In this document: positions 15,446 through 23,025 of the stretch, one piece after another
How positions within the stretch are numbered: the first letter of the stretch is position 1
How the letters are laid out: every line of letters starts with the position of its first letter
From: Candidatus Omnitrophota bacterium
GTDB taxonomy: Bacteria; Omnitrophota; Gorgyraeia; Zapsychrales; JANLHA01
NCBI GenBank assembly: GCA_029560465.1
Contig: JAKQKX010000054.1
Span: 1-44,860 of the forward strand
Length of the DNA: 44,860 bases
Direction: 5' to 3'
Translations under genes and position numbers: made by a program
The notes under the pieces: generated by a model
The model's database searches: none
Told to the model about the DNA's origin: nothing
The model's input: the letters and a program-made list of their open reading frames with translations, nothing else

Positions 15446-15505
15446 AATAATATTATTAAGTAAGGGCGGCGAGGAGAACAACCGCCCGGAATCGTTAAAA
15501 TAGAT

Positions 15506-15853
15506 TTATGACTTTTTATTTTTAAACTTTACCCTGTCGGGTGTTGTGCGGCCACGGACAAACTCGACGATGTTCCCCTGGTGGTTAACTTTACTTTTAT
15601 TAAGTTTTTTCATTTCAGAGATCCAGGCGATTTGCGCGTCGACATATTTTTCTTTAGCGACGGCGAGGTTTTCTCGCGTTCTAATGAGGTCATCGCTTGC
15701 TGTGTATAGCGGGGAGTCAAATTTAGTTTCAAAGAGTTCCGGGTTCCCGTGGGCATCGTGACGGGCATATCCTCGATTTTCCGACGACATGCTTTCGTTG
15801 ATCTCGCCGGTGTCTACGTTGTCTTGGAATGGGAGCGAATTAACTTTTTTCAT
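15506..15853 (-). CDS. Hypothetical early protein (115 aa)
   Basis: Start placed at ATG 15853 with AAAGGA 8-9 bases upstream. The N-terminal 60 residues are polar (MKKVNSLPFQDNVDTGEINE). A central helix (TRENLAVAKEKYVDAQIAWI) and a short strand region (NHQGNIVEFVRGR) follow. The last part resembles small phage proteins with a single wHTH-like or beta wing, but I do not recognise a family. Located between the initiator and a zinc/AT-hook protein. Confidence 0.55.
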   Translation of the reverse strand: MKKVNSLPFQDNVDTGEINESMSSENRGYARHDAHGNPELFETKFDSPLYTASDDLIRTRENLAVAKEKYVDAQIAWISEMKKLNKSKVNHQGNIVEFVRGRTTPDRVKFKNKKS

Positions 15854-15910
15854 TGATTTTATCCTTTCTGTTTTTATGGTTGGCATCATGGCTTGAATTT
15901 AGGGGTTTTT

Positions 15911-16267
15911 CTAGCCTGGCAGCTCTGCCATTAAACGATCTTTCTTTGGCCGCCCCCTTTTGCGGCCAGGGACTTTATTCTGTGCCACGGGCTTATTTTC
16001 GCGGGTTTCTGCTGTCTTGACATTCCGTTTAAGCCCGTAGATTTCTGCATGTCTTTTTTCTTTGTGTTTTTTTGACAGACGGTCGCACATGGCATAGGGC
16101 GAGAAAAAATAGACCGGGCACTCACCTCCGGCGATGCAATCAACCGCCGGTGAGAAATCGCTGCACATATAACATAGGGCATAGATTGCTTTTTTTCTCG
16201 TGAGTTTTACCCCTGCTTTATAGAGCGCGTATTCTTTCCGCCCCTTGAATTTTGACCTAACCCTCAT
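15911..16267 (-). CDS. Cys-rich protein with C-terminal AT-hook (118 aa)
   Basis: Cys residues in AIYALCYMCSDFSPAVDC and GGECPVYFFSPYAMC (C32, C35, C44, C50) follow the C-x2-C...C-x5-C-P-x-Y pattern common in small phage zinc proteins. The C-terminus PGRKRGRPKKDR contains the AT-hook core RGRP, which binds the minor groove of AT-rich DNA. The start overlaps the stop of the repeat protein upstream by 4 bases (ATGA), so it is coupled. A DNA-binding accessory in replication or recombination is likely; partners unknown. Confidence 0.65.
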   Translation of the reverse strand: MRVRSKFKGRKEYALYKAGVKLTRKKAIYALCYMCSDFSPAVDCIAGGECPVYFFSPYAMCDRLSKKHKEKRHAEIYGLKRNVKTAETRENKPVAQNKVPGRKRGRPKKDRLMAELPG

Positions 16268-16566
16268 TCTTCCCCCTCCTGGATTTCAATATAATCCGCA
16301 TGAATATTGACATATCGCAGTGCGTCCCCATTCTGCTCGACGGCGGCGAGACATATCTGTCCCGTCTGATCTTTGACATATCGCAGTGCGCACCCATTCT
16401 GCCCGACGGCGGCGAGACATATCTGTTCCGTCTGATCTTTGACATATTGCAGGGCGTACCAAGTCTGCTTGACGGCGGCGAGACATTGTTTTTTGTCATA
16501 CCACTTTTTAAACTTTTCGCCATCAATCATAAATATTTTATTGCTACTTTTAAATGTAATCTTCAT
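16264..16566 (-). CDS. DUF4116-like tandem-repeat protein (100 aa)
   Basis: After a short N-terminus (MKITFKSSNKIFMIDGEKFK) come three 22-residue repeats of the form QICLAAVxQNGxALRYVKDQ. They resemble the helical repeats of DUF4116-type proteins, which probably form a small alpha solenoid for protein binding. Both ends overlap neighbours by 4 bases, placing it in a tight operon between the ATPase and the AT-hook protein. Confidence 0.7.
   Translation of the reverse strand: MKITFKSSNKIFMIDGEKFKKWYDKKQCLAAVKQTWYALQYVKDQTEQICLAAVGQNGCALRYVKDQTGQICLAAVEQNGDALRYVNIHADYIEIQEGEE
16308..16505 (-). repeat. 66-bp tandem repeat (three copies)
   Basis: Units begin at TGACATAT(C/T)GCAG: 16308, 16374 and 16440, exactly 66 bp apart, with most differences at single bases. 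They encode the 22-residue DUF4116-like units. No spacer diversity, so this is not a CRISPR array. Confidence 0.85.
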
Positions 16567-17900
16567 TCTTCCCCCTCCTCATCTCTTGGTTGGTCTGCCT
16601 TTTTAACCTCTACCCCGTCGACAGAAATAATCTCCCCGTTCTCGATAAAGATCCCGATCTGCCCGGATTCGTCGACTTTCTCGACCCAAATTTCATACCC
16701 CTCACTTTCAGCGAGGGAACAGATTGCGCGGAAGTTATCACTATCCAACAACGACCCGTCGCGGATAACGAGGACCTTAATGTCGGGACTTAACGCCATT
16801 GCCATTTTTGTAAAGATGATAATTTTCTGCCCGTCGCTTGCGACGTCAATCGGCTTGCCGTTATAGAACACCTCATCTTCTGTTAAGCTTAACCCCTCGA
16901 CGGGGAATGTGCATTGAGCGACGCGGGTTTGTTTGTCTTGCTCAATGCGTTCGAGTTTTTGAGTAAGTTTTTCGCTCTCGTCCTTGTATTTTTCGGCTTC
17001 TTTTACCGCCCGGCGGTATCTGATTGCGTGCCGGATTTTTGCGTTTGTTTCCTCGAGCGTCTCGATTTCTTTTTCTGCGTCGAGAATCTGGCTGGCGCTG
17101 ATCTCGTCCGGGAAAACGATTGCCTCTATTTTAGTTTTAATGTCGTCGATCTCTTGCGTTTCCATCACAATCTTTTTCTTAATCTCTTCAATTTCCTTCT
17201 CCATCAGCTCCCGGTTTTTGTTCTTTGCTTCAACAAGATCAATGAGCCGCCTCTTCCCATCAGAAACTTTCTCGAAAATTGCGCGTTTCTCCCGGAGGCG
17301 GTTAAGGTTGTTTAGCTTCTCCTTAAAAGTTATTTCTTCGTCGGGCGTTTCTGGGGCGGGGGCCGTCATCTCTTTTAGCTGAGCGATTGCGGCACGGATC
17401 CTGTCGTTAACCTTTTTCCGCTCTTCTCTGACTAACGATTCTTCTTCTTTCAGGTCCGCGAAATCGAGACCGACAAGCTTAGAAAGTGTTTCGTGAAATT
17501 TTTTCTTATCGTCATTTAACATCAAGAGGAGTTTCATCGGGTCAACCATTTTCCCGGTGAGTTCGTTGAGGAATGTTTGTGGGGAAGAGAAGGACCTTTT
17601 ATTCCCGTCGGGGAGGATTTCAAAGACTTCTAACGCCTCACCTTTCGGCGTCCATCTTTTGCGGATTTTTATACTTCCGAGGTCGAGCGTCGCGACGGCT
17701 TTTTCTTCCCCGGAGAGGATTGGCATTTTTAATTTCAGGCCCTCAAGCAACGCCTGGATGATATCCAGGATGTTTGATTTTCCGGCCCCGTTTTTCCCTG
17801 TCAAAACAACAACCTTTTTGTCGGGAGTTATTCTGACTGCCCGGAGGTTGAGCACGTTCCGGGCCGTTAATTCGACAATCGTCAGCGGTTTTTTGTCCAT
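16563..17900 (-). CDS. RecF/SMC-like AAA ATPase
   Basis: 445 aa. Walker A GKNGAGKSN lies at residues 35-43 after a RecF-like N-terminus (TIVELTARNVLNLRAVRITP). Long coiled-coil arms span about 195-340 (LREKRAIFEKVSDGKRRLID; MEKEIEEIKKKIVMETQEID; EAEKYKDESEKLTQKLERIE). The C-terminal lobe has a signature-like VASDGQK and a Walker B-like KVLVIRDGSLLDSDNF. It probably acts in recombination or repair with the nucleases upstream, or in DNA end handling. A full head-arm-head layout in 445 residues is typical for phage versions. Confidence 0.8.
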   Translation of the reverse strand: MDKKPLTIVELTARNVLNLRAVRITPDKKVVVLTGKNGAGKSNILDIIQALLEGLKLKMPILSGEEKAVATLDLGSIKIRKRWTPKGEALEVFEILPDGNKRSFSSPQTFLNELTGKMVDPMKLLLMLNDDKKKFHETLSKLVGLDFADLKEEESLVREERKKVNDRIRAAIAQLKEMTAPAPETPDEEITFKEKLNNLNRLREKRAIFEKVSDGKRRLIDLVEAKNKNRELMEKEIEEIKKKIVMETQEIDDIKTKIEAIVFPDEISASQILDAEKEIETLEETNAKIRHAIRYRRAVKEAEKYKDESEKLTQKLERIEQDKQTRVAQCTFPVEGLSLTEDEVFYNGKPIDVASDGQKIIIFTKMAMALSPDIKVLVIRDGSLLDSDNFRAICSLAESEGYEIWVEKVDESGQIGIFIENGEIISVDGVEVKKADQPRDEEGEE

Positions 17901-17934
17901 TTGTCCACGCCTTTCTGTTTAATTTTTGAGGTTT

Positions 17935-18636
17935 TTATTTAATCCCTGTTGTGAGATTTAACCAGTTGCAATATTCACAATCCGGGCTTGATTCCGGACG
18001 CGGGCCGTTTAAAATATCGACGGCAGTTTTAATGGTTTCTCTTGCCCTATCCGTCGAGCATTTGATCTCAAAAACTTTTCTTTTAAAGAGCATAACGATT
18101 TGATCGGCGGGCATTTCTTCTTTTATCGTATTGATCTCTTCACACGCGAGCGCAGGGTAAAGATACAGCAAAAATGCCCGATTATTGACTTTAAACCCGT
18201 TCACCGAAAAAAGCAAATTATAGATGTCCATCTGTAATTGATAATATTCGCTTCCGTCTGTCTTAGGTTCACTCCCTTTTGTTTTCACGTCGAGCGGGTC
18301 AACAGAATTGTCAACCTGGACAAGGAGATTATCAATCGCGCCATAAACAGCGACGTCCAGCCCCTTGTCCTCAAACATCGGGGCGGTCCGCCAGAATTGC
18401 CAGCGTTTAAGTTTTGCCGCATCTGCGTACAATTTTCCCGGGACCTCGCCGGTAAGAATCGGCGGCAGACTCCCGCAATAATTAGCGAGATATTTTTTCA
18501 TCACGATATCAATCCCGCCGGGGAGTGAAGGAAACGGGCCTCTTGGCCGAGCGATTCCGTTCATATTGATATCATAAAAGCACCTCGGGCACTCTCTTAA
18601 CACGTTTAATTTACTCGGGCTTAGTGTGAATTTCAT
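17935..18636 (-). CDS. Cas4-like PD-(D/E)XK nuclease with Fe-S cysteines (first of two)
   Basis: Start at ATG 18636 after AGGATCCAAG; 233 aa. The N-terminal LRECPRCFYD and C-terminal PDCEYCNW supply four Cys for a Cas4/AddB-type Fe-S cluster. The nuclease core is present: GAIDNLLVQVD (motif Asp), PLDVKTKG (the D-x-K) and YYQLQMDIYNLL (Q-x3-Y motif). It probably resects DNA ends for recombination. Gene order: second nuclease, putative annealing protein, HTH, this nuclease, ATPase. Confidence 0.75.
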   Translation of the reverse strand: MKFTLSPSKLNVLRECPRCFYDINMNGIARPRGPFPSLPGGIDIVMKKYLANYCGSLPPILTGEVPGKLYADAAKLKRWQFWRTAPMFEDKGLDVAVYGAIDNLLVQVDNSVDPLDVKTKGSEPKTDGSEYYQLQMDIYNLLFSVNGFKVNNRAFLLYLYPALACEEINTIKEEMPADQIVMLFKRKVFEIKCSTDRARETIKTAVDILNGPRPESSPDCEYCNWLNLTTGIK

Positions 18637-18952
18637 CTTGGATCCTTTTTGTTTTTTCAACGATTTCCCAATTTTTATTCCATACGCCGAGCTGCTCAAG
18701 AGCCCAAGTCAAAAACATTTTTGGGTCTGCCCCGACGAGTTTAGCGAACTTTAACGCGATGGCCGGTGTGACTCTATTCGCGCCATACACCACCCCCTTA
18801 ATGAGCCCATCGGAGACATGCAACCGCTCTGCTAATTTGGTATAAGTCAGTTTGTTGTCAACCCGATATTTTATAAGTGCCTCAATCGGATTTCCCGGGT
18901 TCTCTTTTGGTTTGACTCTTGTTTTATACATGGCCCGCGGCTGGTCGTCCAT
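18611..18952 (-). CDS. XRE-type HTH protein (113 aa)
   Basis: The HTH reads DNKLTYTKLAERLHVSDGLI, then KGVVYGANRVTPAIALKFAKL, with an unusual short linker between helices 2 and 3. An N-terminal basic arm (MYKTRVKPKENPG) and C-terminal helix follow. Start after GGGGGGAGAA. It overlaps the next gene by 26 bases, which includes that gene's ribosome site. A regulator or DNA-binding accessory of the recombination operon. Confidence 0.7.
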   Translation of the reverse strand: MDDQPRAMYKTRVKPKENPGNPIEALIKYRVDNKLTYTKLAERLHVSDGLIKGVVYGANRVTPAIALKFAKLVGADPKMFLTWALEQLGVWNKNWEIVEKTKRIQDEIHTKPE

Positions 18953-18966
18953 TTCTCCCCCCGAGG

Positions 18967-19962
18967 TTATTGATTCTTTTTCCCTTGTGGTTTATCCGGG
19001 GCGGTATGTGTCGCCGGGTCCCCGGCAGAAAGATCGTTTATCTCGTCGGCAGAAATCCCGACATTATTTTCATCCTCAACAATCTCTCCGTCCTGGACCC
19101 GCGTTTCTAAGACTTTCGCCCAGGTCGTTTCCCCGTCTTTGATCGCGTTGTAGACTTGCTGTAAATCCGCGATGTCATCCTGGCGCGCTTGCATTGGGGG
19201 CTTTTGTAAATATTTTTCAACGTCCGACGGGGTTATCCCGAGTTTTGCAAAAGAGTCCAACACTTTCCGCAAGAACGCCATCGGGTCACTTGCAATTTTT
19301 GTCCTTGCTGTCTCTTCGCATTTTATCCTTGCCTCGTCGAGAATATGAGACGGAATGAGCCGCAAAGAGTTGTTCCTGATTGCTTTTGATACGTTGGCCC
19401 CCTGCTTAACTTTTACCTCATCTTCCGTCGCCACGACGATTGAGATTTTTTCGCCGTAAGAATTTAATCTCTCGCCGAGGACCTCTCGTCCTACGGCGCT
19501 TTTTCTTTCGACAGTCTTTTCAATAATGATATCCTCGCTGTAAGGGATGTTCGCCTCGAGGTCATAGCAGATCACCCTTACAATCCGCACGCGCGCAGAA
19601 TCAAAAATAATGTTCTGAATTACTTTAATGTTTCGCCAATTTCTAATCATCTCCTCGGCGAACCTGATCGACAAACCACGGATGGTGTCCTTCCCGATAG
19701 GTTTTTTGTAGATTGATTTCTCCGCGAAAACAGGGTTTCCACAGGCCCGCAAAATCCCGACCCGCGCGTCCTCCTCATTGCGTTTATTTAGTTGTGCCAG
19801 GGCAAACCCCGCCTTGACTTCTGCTTCTGTCTGCGCCGCGACCATCTCCGACGCAGTTGACCCCGTTTGAGAAATCGACCTGCTTCCGAGGTCCTCTTTA
19901 ATCGTCATTGAGTTTTGCTGCGGTTGTAAGGCCTTTGATGATGTCGTCTTTTGTTCTTCCAT
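18967..19962 (-). CDS. Phage protein of the recombination module, putative ssDNA-annealing protein
   Basis: 331 aa, ATG 19962 after AGGAGGGGTGG, overlapping the previous nuclease by 65 bases. The stretches LRACGNPVFAEKSIYKKPIG, GLSIRFAEEMIRNWRNIKVI, NNSLRLIPSHILDEARIKC and DSFAKLGITPSDVEKYLQK match a widespread phage family I know from siphophage recombination regions but whose activity is not proven to me. Flanked by two PD-(D/E)XK nucleases, the obvious hypothesis is a single-strand annealing (RecT/Erf/Sak-like) role. The C-terminal about 60 residues are acidic and low-complexity, as in annealing or SSB proteins. Confidence 0.6.
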   Translation of the reverse strand: MEEQKTTSSKALQPQQNSMTIKEDLGSRSISQTGSTASEMVAAQTEAEVKAGFALAQLNKRNEEDARVGILRACGNPVFAEKSIYKKPIGKDTIRGLSIRFAEEMIRNWRNIKVIQNIIFDSARVRIVRVICYDLEANIPYSEDIIIEKTVERKSAVGREVLGERLNSYGEKISIVVATEDEVKVKQGANVSKAIRNNSLRLIPSHILDEARIKCEETARTKIASDPMAFLRKVLDSFAKLGITPSDVEKYLQKPPMQARQDDIADLQQVYNAIKDGETTWAKVLETRVQDGEIVEDENNVGISADEINDLSAGDPATHTAPDKPQGKKNQ

Positions 19963-20878
19963 CTTTCCACCCCTCCTGTTTAACTTTTTTAGGTTTTTTA
20001 TTTAACGGCCTGTCCTTATTTACATACGGGCATCTACCCGACGCGAAAAATCCGCAAAATTCCGGTGTGCAGAGGTAATCCGACGGGCTTGCCGGCGTAA
20101 ACATCCCGGCGCGGATGATCTTGCACGCCTGGTTAAACCGGCGAAACGCGACAACAAAATCTTTTATTTCACGACGGGAATAATGCGACACACAATAAGC
20201 CGCCCTCGTTTTTGTCGGTTTTATAATGCTATCTTGAGCAACAAAATCCGGGACTTTTTTCTTGCCGGACTCGAGCCATTTATAAAGAGCATAAAAAGTG
20301 TATTGCTCCGAGCAATCAACCTCCTGTTGCCCGAGGTTGGTTTTCCTGGTCTTTGTGTCGCGGATCCCTTCGCCGATTATAGTCTCGCCAGGGCAGGTTT
20401 CTTTATCTGGTGTTTTCTTATCCTCGTCGACATCAATCTGCCCGGCGAAATCATAATCATATCCCTGTGCTTCAATAACAAACTTTTTCTCGACGGATAT
20501 CGGCTGAATATTCGGGGCCACGTCATAATGATATGCTTTTGAGCAATCAATCGTCTGGTCCATTGCAGCGCCTTTTGCTCTTTTCATGCCGAGGAATTTC
20601 TCTTCTTCGTTTAGGACGACAGGTGAGTTATCCCAGGCGGCGAGGAAACTGTCGCGGGCGACATCCTCAACGATTGATTTGTCCAATAATGACCCTTTAT
20701 CTATTTTGTTCTGGAGGTTCTTTGCATTTGCGGCGTGAGTCCCTGTGCCGATAATAAGAGGTGTTGTTTGAGGTTCCCTCTCACCGTTTAACACGACGAG
20801 AGAAAACTTATATCCGCACCGATATAATAAAGCAAGATGCGATTGGTGCAGCTGCGGTTTATTTGTTTTTTTGTCCAC
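19898..20878 (-). CDS. Cas4-like PD-(D/E)XK nuclease (second)
   Basis: 326 aa, apparent GTG start at 20878. Core: YDYDFAGQIDVDEDKK (motif Asp), GEGIRDTKTRKTNLGQ (D-x-K) and DCSEQYTFYALYKWLE (Q-x3-Y). A Cys near residue 21 (LYRCGYK) with C-terminal CTPEFCGFFASGRCPY would complete an Fe-S cluster. It is larger than the nuclease at 17935 and shares only motifs with it. It probably degrades or processes double-stranded ends for the annealing protein encoded directly after. Confidence 0.75.
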   Translation of the reverse strand: MDKKTNKPQLHQSHLALLYRCGYKFSLVVLNGEREPQTTPLIIGTGTHAANAKNLQNKIDKGSLLDKSIVEDVARDSFLAAWDNSPVVLNEEEKFLGMKRAKGAAMDQTIDCSKAYHYDVAPNIQPISVEKKFVIEAQGYDYDFAGQIDVDEDKKTPDKETCPGETIIGEGIRDTKTRKTNLGQQEVDCSEQYTFYALYKWLESGKKKVPDFVAQDSIIKPTKTRAAYCVSHYSRREIKDFVVAFRRFNQACKIIRAGMFTPASPSDYLCTPEFCGFFASGRCPYVNKDRPLNKKPKKVKQEGWKDGRTKDDIIKGLTTAAKLNDD

Positions 20879-20890
20879 GGCTCACGACTA

Positions 20891-21613
20891 TTATTTAAGA
20901 TTGTCGACGTGATTTCTCGCGCGGCGTCCTGTTTGTTTGTACCAAAGAGAATCGCGCATCTGTTCTGCGGCGGCGGGATAATCCAGGGACTTAATCGCTT
21001 CCCGGAGTTTTATAAATTTAAACAATCTCTGCCGCCCGAGGTTATAAGCCATATCAATAATGATGTCTTGCCTGGCAACCCCAATTTTTCCCCATGTGTC
21101 CGCCCCGACAAAATCTATCGCGTCTTTTTCTGCGTTGGAATAGATCACATCAAAGACGACATCCGCCTCCTGCCTTGAAATTGATCTTTTCCCGAAAACA
21201 ATTTCTCCGTCGAGCAATGATCTTATAAAACTATCGTCGAGATTGAATCCATATCCTACTGTTTTATGCCCGGAAGGGCAGGAATAAATCTTTGCCCGGA
21301 ACCCTTCAAATTCTTTTGTCATTTTCTTTCCGGCCTCTGACGCATACGCGCAAAAAGATGACGATAAAATCAAAGAAAAGATGAAGATTATCTTATATGC
21401 CACCGGCTTAAAAAACAACCGGAGCGGCTTGCCAAAAATCAAGTGCATCTCGGCGAGAGTATTGGCGTCCGGCGTCGTTGACTCCCGCTCCCAATTATAG
21501 ACAGTCCTGCCGGTGCATTTACAGCCCCGAGACGTGAGCCGCTGCGCAAGATATTTTCTTGACATCCCAATTTCTTCCCGGAATTTCTTAATATTTTTAC
21601 CGAGTATTTTCAT
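20891..21613 (-). CDS. XRE HTH - membrane segment - GH24 lysozyme fusion
   Basis: 240 aa in one frame. Residues 1-62: XRE/Cro HTH (KKFREEIGMSRKYLAQRLTS, GRTVYNWERESTTPDANTL). Residues 72-92: hydrophobic segment (AYKIIFIFSLILSSSFCAYA) that can be a signal peptide, SAR or anchor. Residues 97-240: GH24 muramidase with the E-8aa-C-5aa-T catalytic arrangement, E103, C112, T118, in KEFEGFRAKIYSCPSGHKTV, then GYGFN and the C-terminal WYKQTGRRARNH. Cys in place of Asp is normal for many GH24 endolysins and keeps activity in T4 lysozyme. N-in topology would leave the HTH in the cytoplasm and lysozyme in the periplasm. It is in the early operon, not the lysis cassette, and overlaps the previous gene (21597). 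Confidence 0.85.
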   Translation of the reverse strand: MKILGKNIKKFREEIGMSRKYLAQRLTSRGCKCTGRTVYNWERESTTPDANTLAEMHLIFGKPLRLFFKPVAYKIIFIFSLILSSSFCAYASEAGKKMTKEFEGFRAKIYSCPSGHKTVGYGFNLDDSFIRSLLDGEIVFGKRSISRQEADVVFDVIYSNAEKDAIDFVGADTWGKIGVARQDIIIDMAYNLGRQRLFKFIKLREAIKSLDYPAAAEQMRDSLWYKQTGRRARNHVDNLK

Positions 21614-21827
21614 TCTTATCCTCTCTTGTTTTTTTGCCCCGCTTTCTCCTCGCTTGTCCCGTCGCTCTTTCGTCCCTTGATAGACTTATCCGGATTCTCT
21701 TTTTCCCCCGTCGCTGAAAGACCTCAATCTTAACGTCATGCACCAACCCGCAATCACAACACATTAGCGAGAACCCCCGTAATGGGACAACAAAGGATTC
21801 GCCATTAATTAACTCATAATATTCCAT
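21597..21827 (-). CDS. Small zinc-ribbon-like basic protein (76 aa)
   Basis: The N-terminal half has SLMCCDCGLVHDVKIEVF, a C-x2-C-x3-H type metal site. The C-terminal half is strongly basic (RISLSRDERATGQARRKRGK). Good ribosome site (GGTGGTGAAAA). It is probably a nucleic acid-binding early protein. It overlaps the HTH-lysozyme gene start by 17 bases, so both are expressed together. Confidence 0.6.
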   Translation of the reverse strand: MEYYELINGESFVVPLRGFSLMCCDCGLVHDVKIEVFQRRGKKRIRISLSRDERATGQARRKRGKKTREDKNENTR

Positions 21828-21830
21828 TTT

Positions 21831-21962
21831 TCACCACCCGCCCCGCGATTTATCCTCTTCGCGTTCTTCATCCTCACCCTCGCGGATATCGTCAAACATG
21901 TCCGCAATCGTGTTCCCGCTTGAGTTTTTCCTTAATATGTTTTCCCGGTCTTTATGGTCCAT
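21831..21962 (-). CDS. Small acidic early protein (43 aa)
   Basis: First leftward early gene. I choose ATG 21962 (after GGGGGTGGAT) since the frame upstream would run through the promoter; ATG 21974 is the alternative. The peptide (MDHKDRENILRKNSSGNTIA, then DDIREGEDEEREEDK) is very acidic at its end. Function unknown. Confidence 0.5.
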   Translation of the reverse strand: MDHKDRENILRKNSSGNTIADMFDDIREGEDEEREEDKSRGGW

Positions 21963-21984
21963 ATCCACCCCCATTTTTGTTTTC

Positions 21985-22013
21985 ACTCTACCAGATTCCC
22001 GGGAAGAAGTCAA
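21985..22013 (-). promoter_or_regulatory. Leftward early promoter (TTGACT-17-TAGAGT)
   Basis: Minus strand: -35 TTGACT (22008-22013), 17-base spacer, -10 TAGAGT (21985-21990). The spacer holds the 10-bp palindrome TTCCCGGGAA (21996-22005), a candidate operator. It would drive the whole leftward early operon from 21.96 kb. Confidence 0.6.
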
Positions 22014-22036
22014 GAAAAAAAATTCCGCTTCTTGAC
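22009..22036. promoter_or_regulatory. Dyad between divergent promoters
   Basis: GTCAAGAA (22009-22016) and TTCTTGAC (22029-22036) are exact inverted copies, each covering one -35 element. A dimeric HTH protein binding here would affect both promoters. Part of the symmetry is inherent in two facing TTGAC elements. Confidence 0.5.
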
Positions 22037-22060
22037 AAAAAATTTCATTTGTGGTATTCT
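22032..22060 (+). promoter_or_regulatory. Rightward promoter (TTGACA-17-TATTCT)
   Basis: TTGACA (22032-22037), 17-base spacer, TATTCT (22055-22060), followed by AGGAGGGG and the ATG at 22091. It drives the plus-strand operon starting with a glycosyltransferase. Confidence 0.75.
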
Positions 22061-22090
22061 GTGGCATAACATCAACAGGAGGGGAAAAGC

Positions 22091-22852
22091 ATGGTTGAAT
22101 GTCCGCTATATGTTACCCGCACAAGAGCAGAGGTCAAATATCCCAAGAGGCCCACGACGACACTTTTAATGTTCACACTTAACGAGATTGACGGAATGAA
22201 AAAGTTGTGGCCGAGCATAAATTTTTTAGTGCCCGGGTGGATTGACCAGATTTTAGTTGTCGACGGGGGGTCAACGGACGGGACGATTGAGTTTATGACG
22301 GAGCACGCCATCCCGTTCTTTATTCAAGAGAAGCCGGGGACCGGCGCGGCCTTTTTTGAATCGTTCAAAAAAGTCACCTCCGACATTTTAATCGTTTTCT
22401 CGCCGGACGGAAATTCAGACGTTTCACGCATCCCGGAGTTAATAAAATTTATGACGGAAGGGTTTGGTCGTTTCTCTGATATCGTAATTGTGTCAAGATA
22501 TCTGGAGTGGGCGAAAAGCTACGACGACGATCTTGTGACTAAATTCGGCAACTGGATGTTCACGGGCCTTTTTAACTTTTTATTCGGGGCAGAAATATCC
22601 GATCTGCTTGTTATGTATCGCGGATATTGGATGCAATCGCTAAAGTTATTGGATTTGTCGACGGGAAGCGACGCCTGGGGAACGCATATTTTGGCGAGAG
22701 CTATCGGATCGGGGATGCACATTTCCGAGATCCCTGGCAACGAACCGAAAAGAATCGGCGGCGTGCGTAAAATGCGCCCAATCAAAAACGGGATTCAAGA
22801 GCTGAAAATGGTCTTAAAGGAATGGCGATGGTTAAATTCATCATGGCAATAA
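22091..22852 (+). CDS. GT2 glycosyltransferase, DPM1-like type
   Basis: 253 aa. LLMFTLNEIDGMKKLWPSIN, then QILVVDGGSTDGTIEF are the classic family 2 strand and VVDGGSTDGT motif. KPGTGAAFFESFKKVTSDIL, then FSPDGNSD supply the second acidic (DxD-like) site. The C-terminal part is soluble with no membrane anchor, unlike most polyprenyl-phosphate transferases. First gene of the rightward operon, close to a strong promoter, so made early. Probably modifies host envelope glycans or supplies sugar for later virion or surface modification. Confidence 0.8.
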   Translation: MVECPLYVTRTRAEVKYPKRPTTTLLMFTLNEIDGMKKLWPSINFLVPGWIDQILVVDGGSTDGTIEFMTEHAIPFFIQEKPGTGAAFFESFKKVTSDILIVFSPDGNSDVSRIPELIKFMTEGFGRFSDIVIVSRYLEWAKSYDDDLVTKFGNWMFTGLFNFLFGAEISDLLVMYRGYWMQSLKLLDLSTGSDAWGTHILARAIGSGMHISEIPGNEPKRIGGVRKMRPIKNGIQELKMVLKEWRWLNSSWQ

Positions 22853-23019
22853 ACAAAGAAAACAGCGAGAAGCGCCAAAAACCCGAGGAGTGGATCTGCT
22901 CGTTTTGCCGACGGGAAGCAACTGTCCATGAGGTCACAAACAGCAAGCATGTTTATTACTGCTCTGGACATTGGGATATCCGGATAGGGTATAAAGCGCG
23001 ACAACCTGGGAAAGGGTGA
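22828..23019 (+). CDS. Small zinc-ribbon-like protein (63 aa)
   Basis: Start at ATG 22828 (AAGGA 8 bases upstream, inside the end of the glycosyltransferase gene). ICSFCRREATVHEV, then KHVYYCSGHWD gives a C-x2-C...C-x2-H metal-binding pattern. Overlap with the previous gene implies coupled translation. Confidence 0.6.
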   Translation: MVKFIMAINKENSEKRQKPEEWICSFCRREATVHEVTNSKHVYYCSGHWDIRIGYKARQPGKG

Positions 23020-23025
23020 GTTGAT

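Noticed and set aside
16308-16505. Possible CRISPR array
   Set aside because: Three 66-bp units are contiguous, without unique spacers, and encode a repeating peptide in frame.
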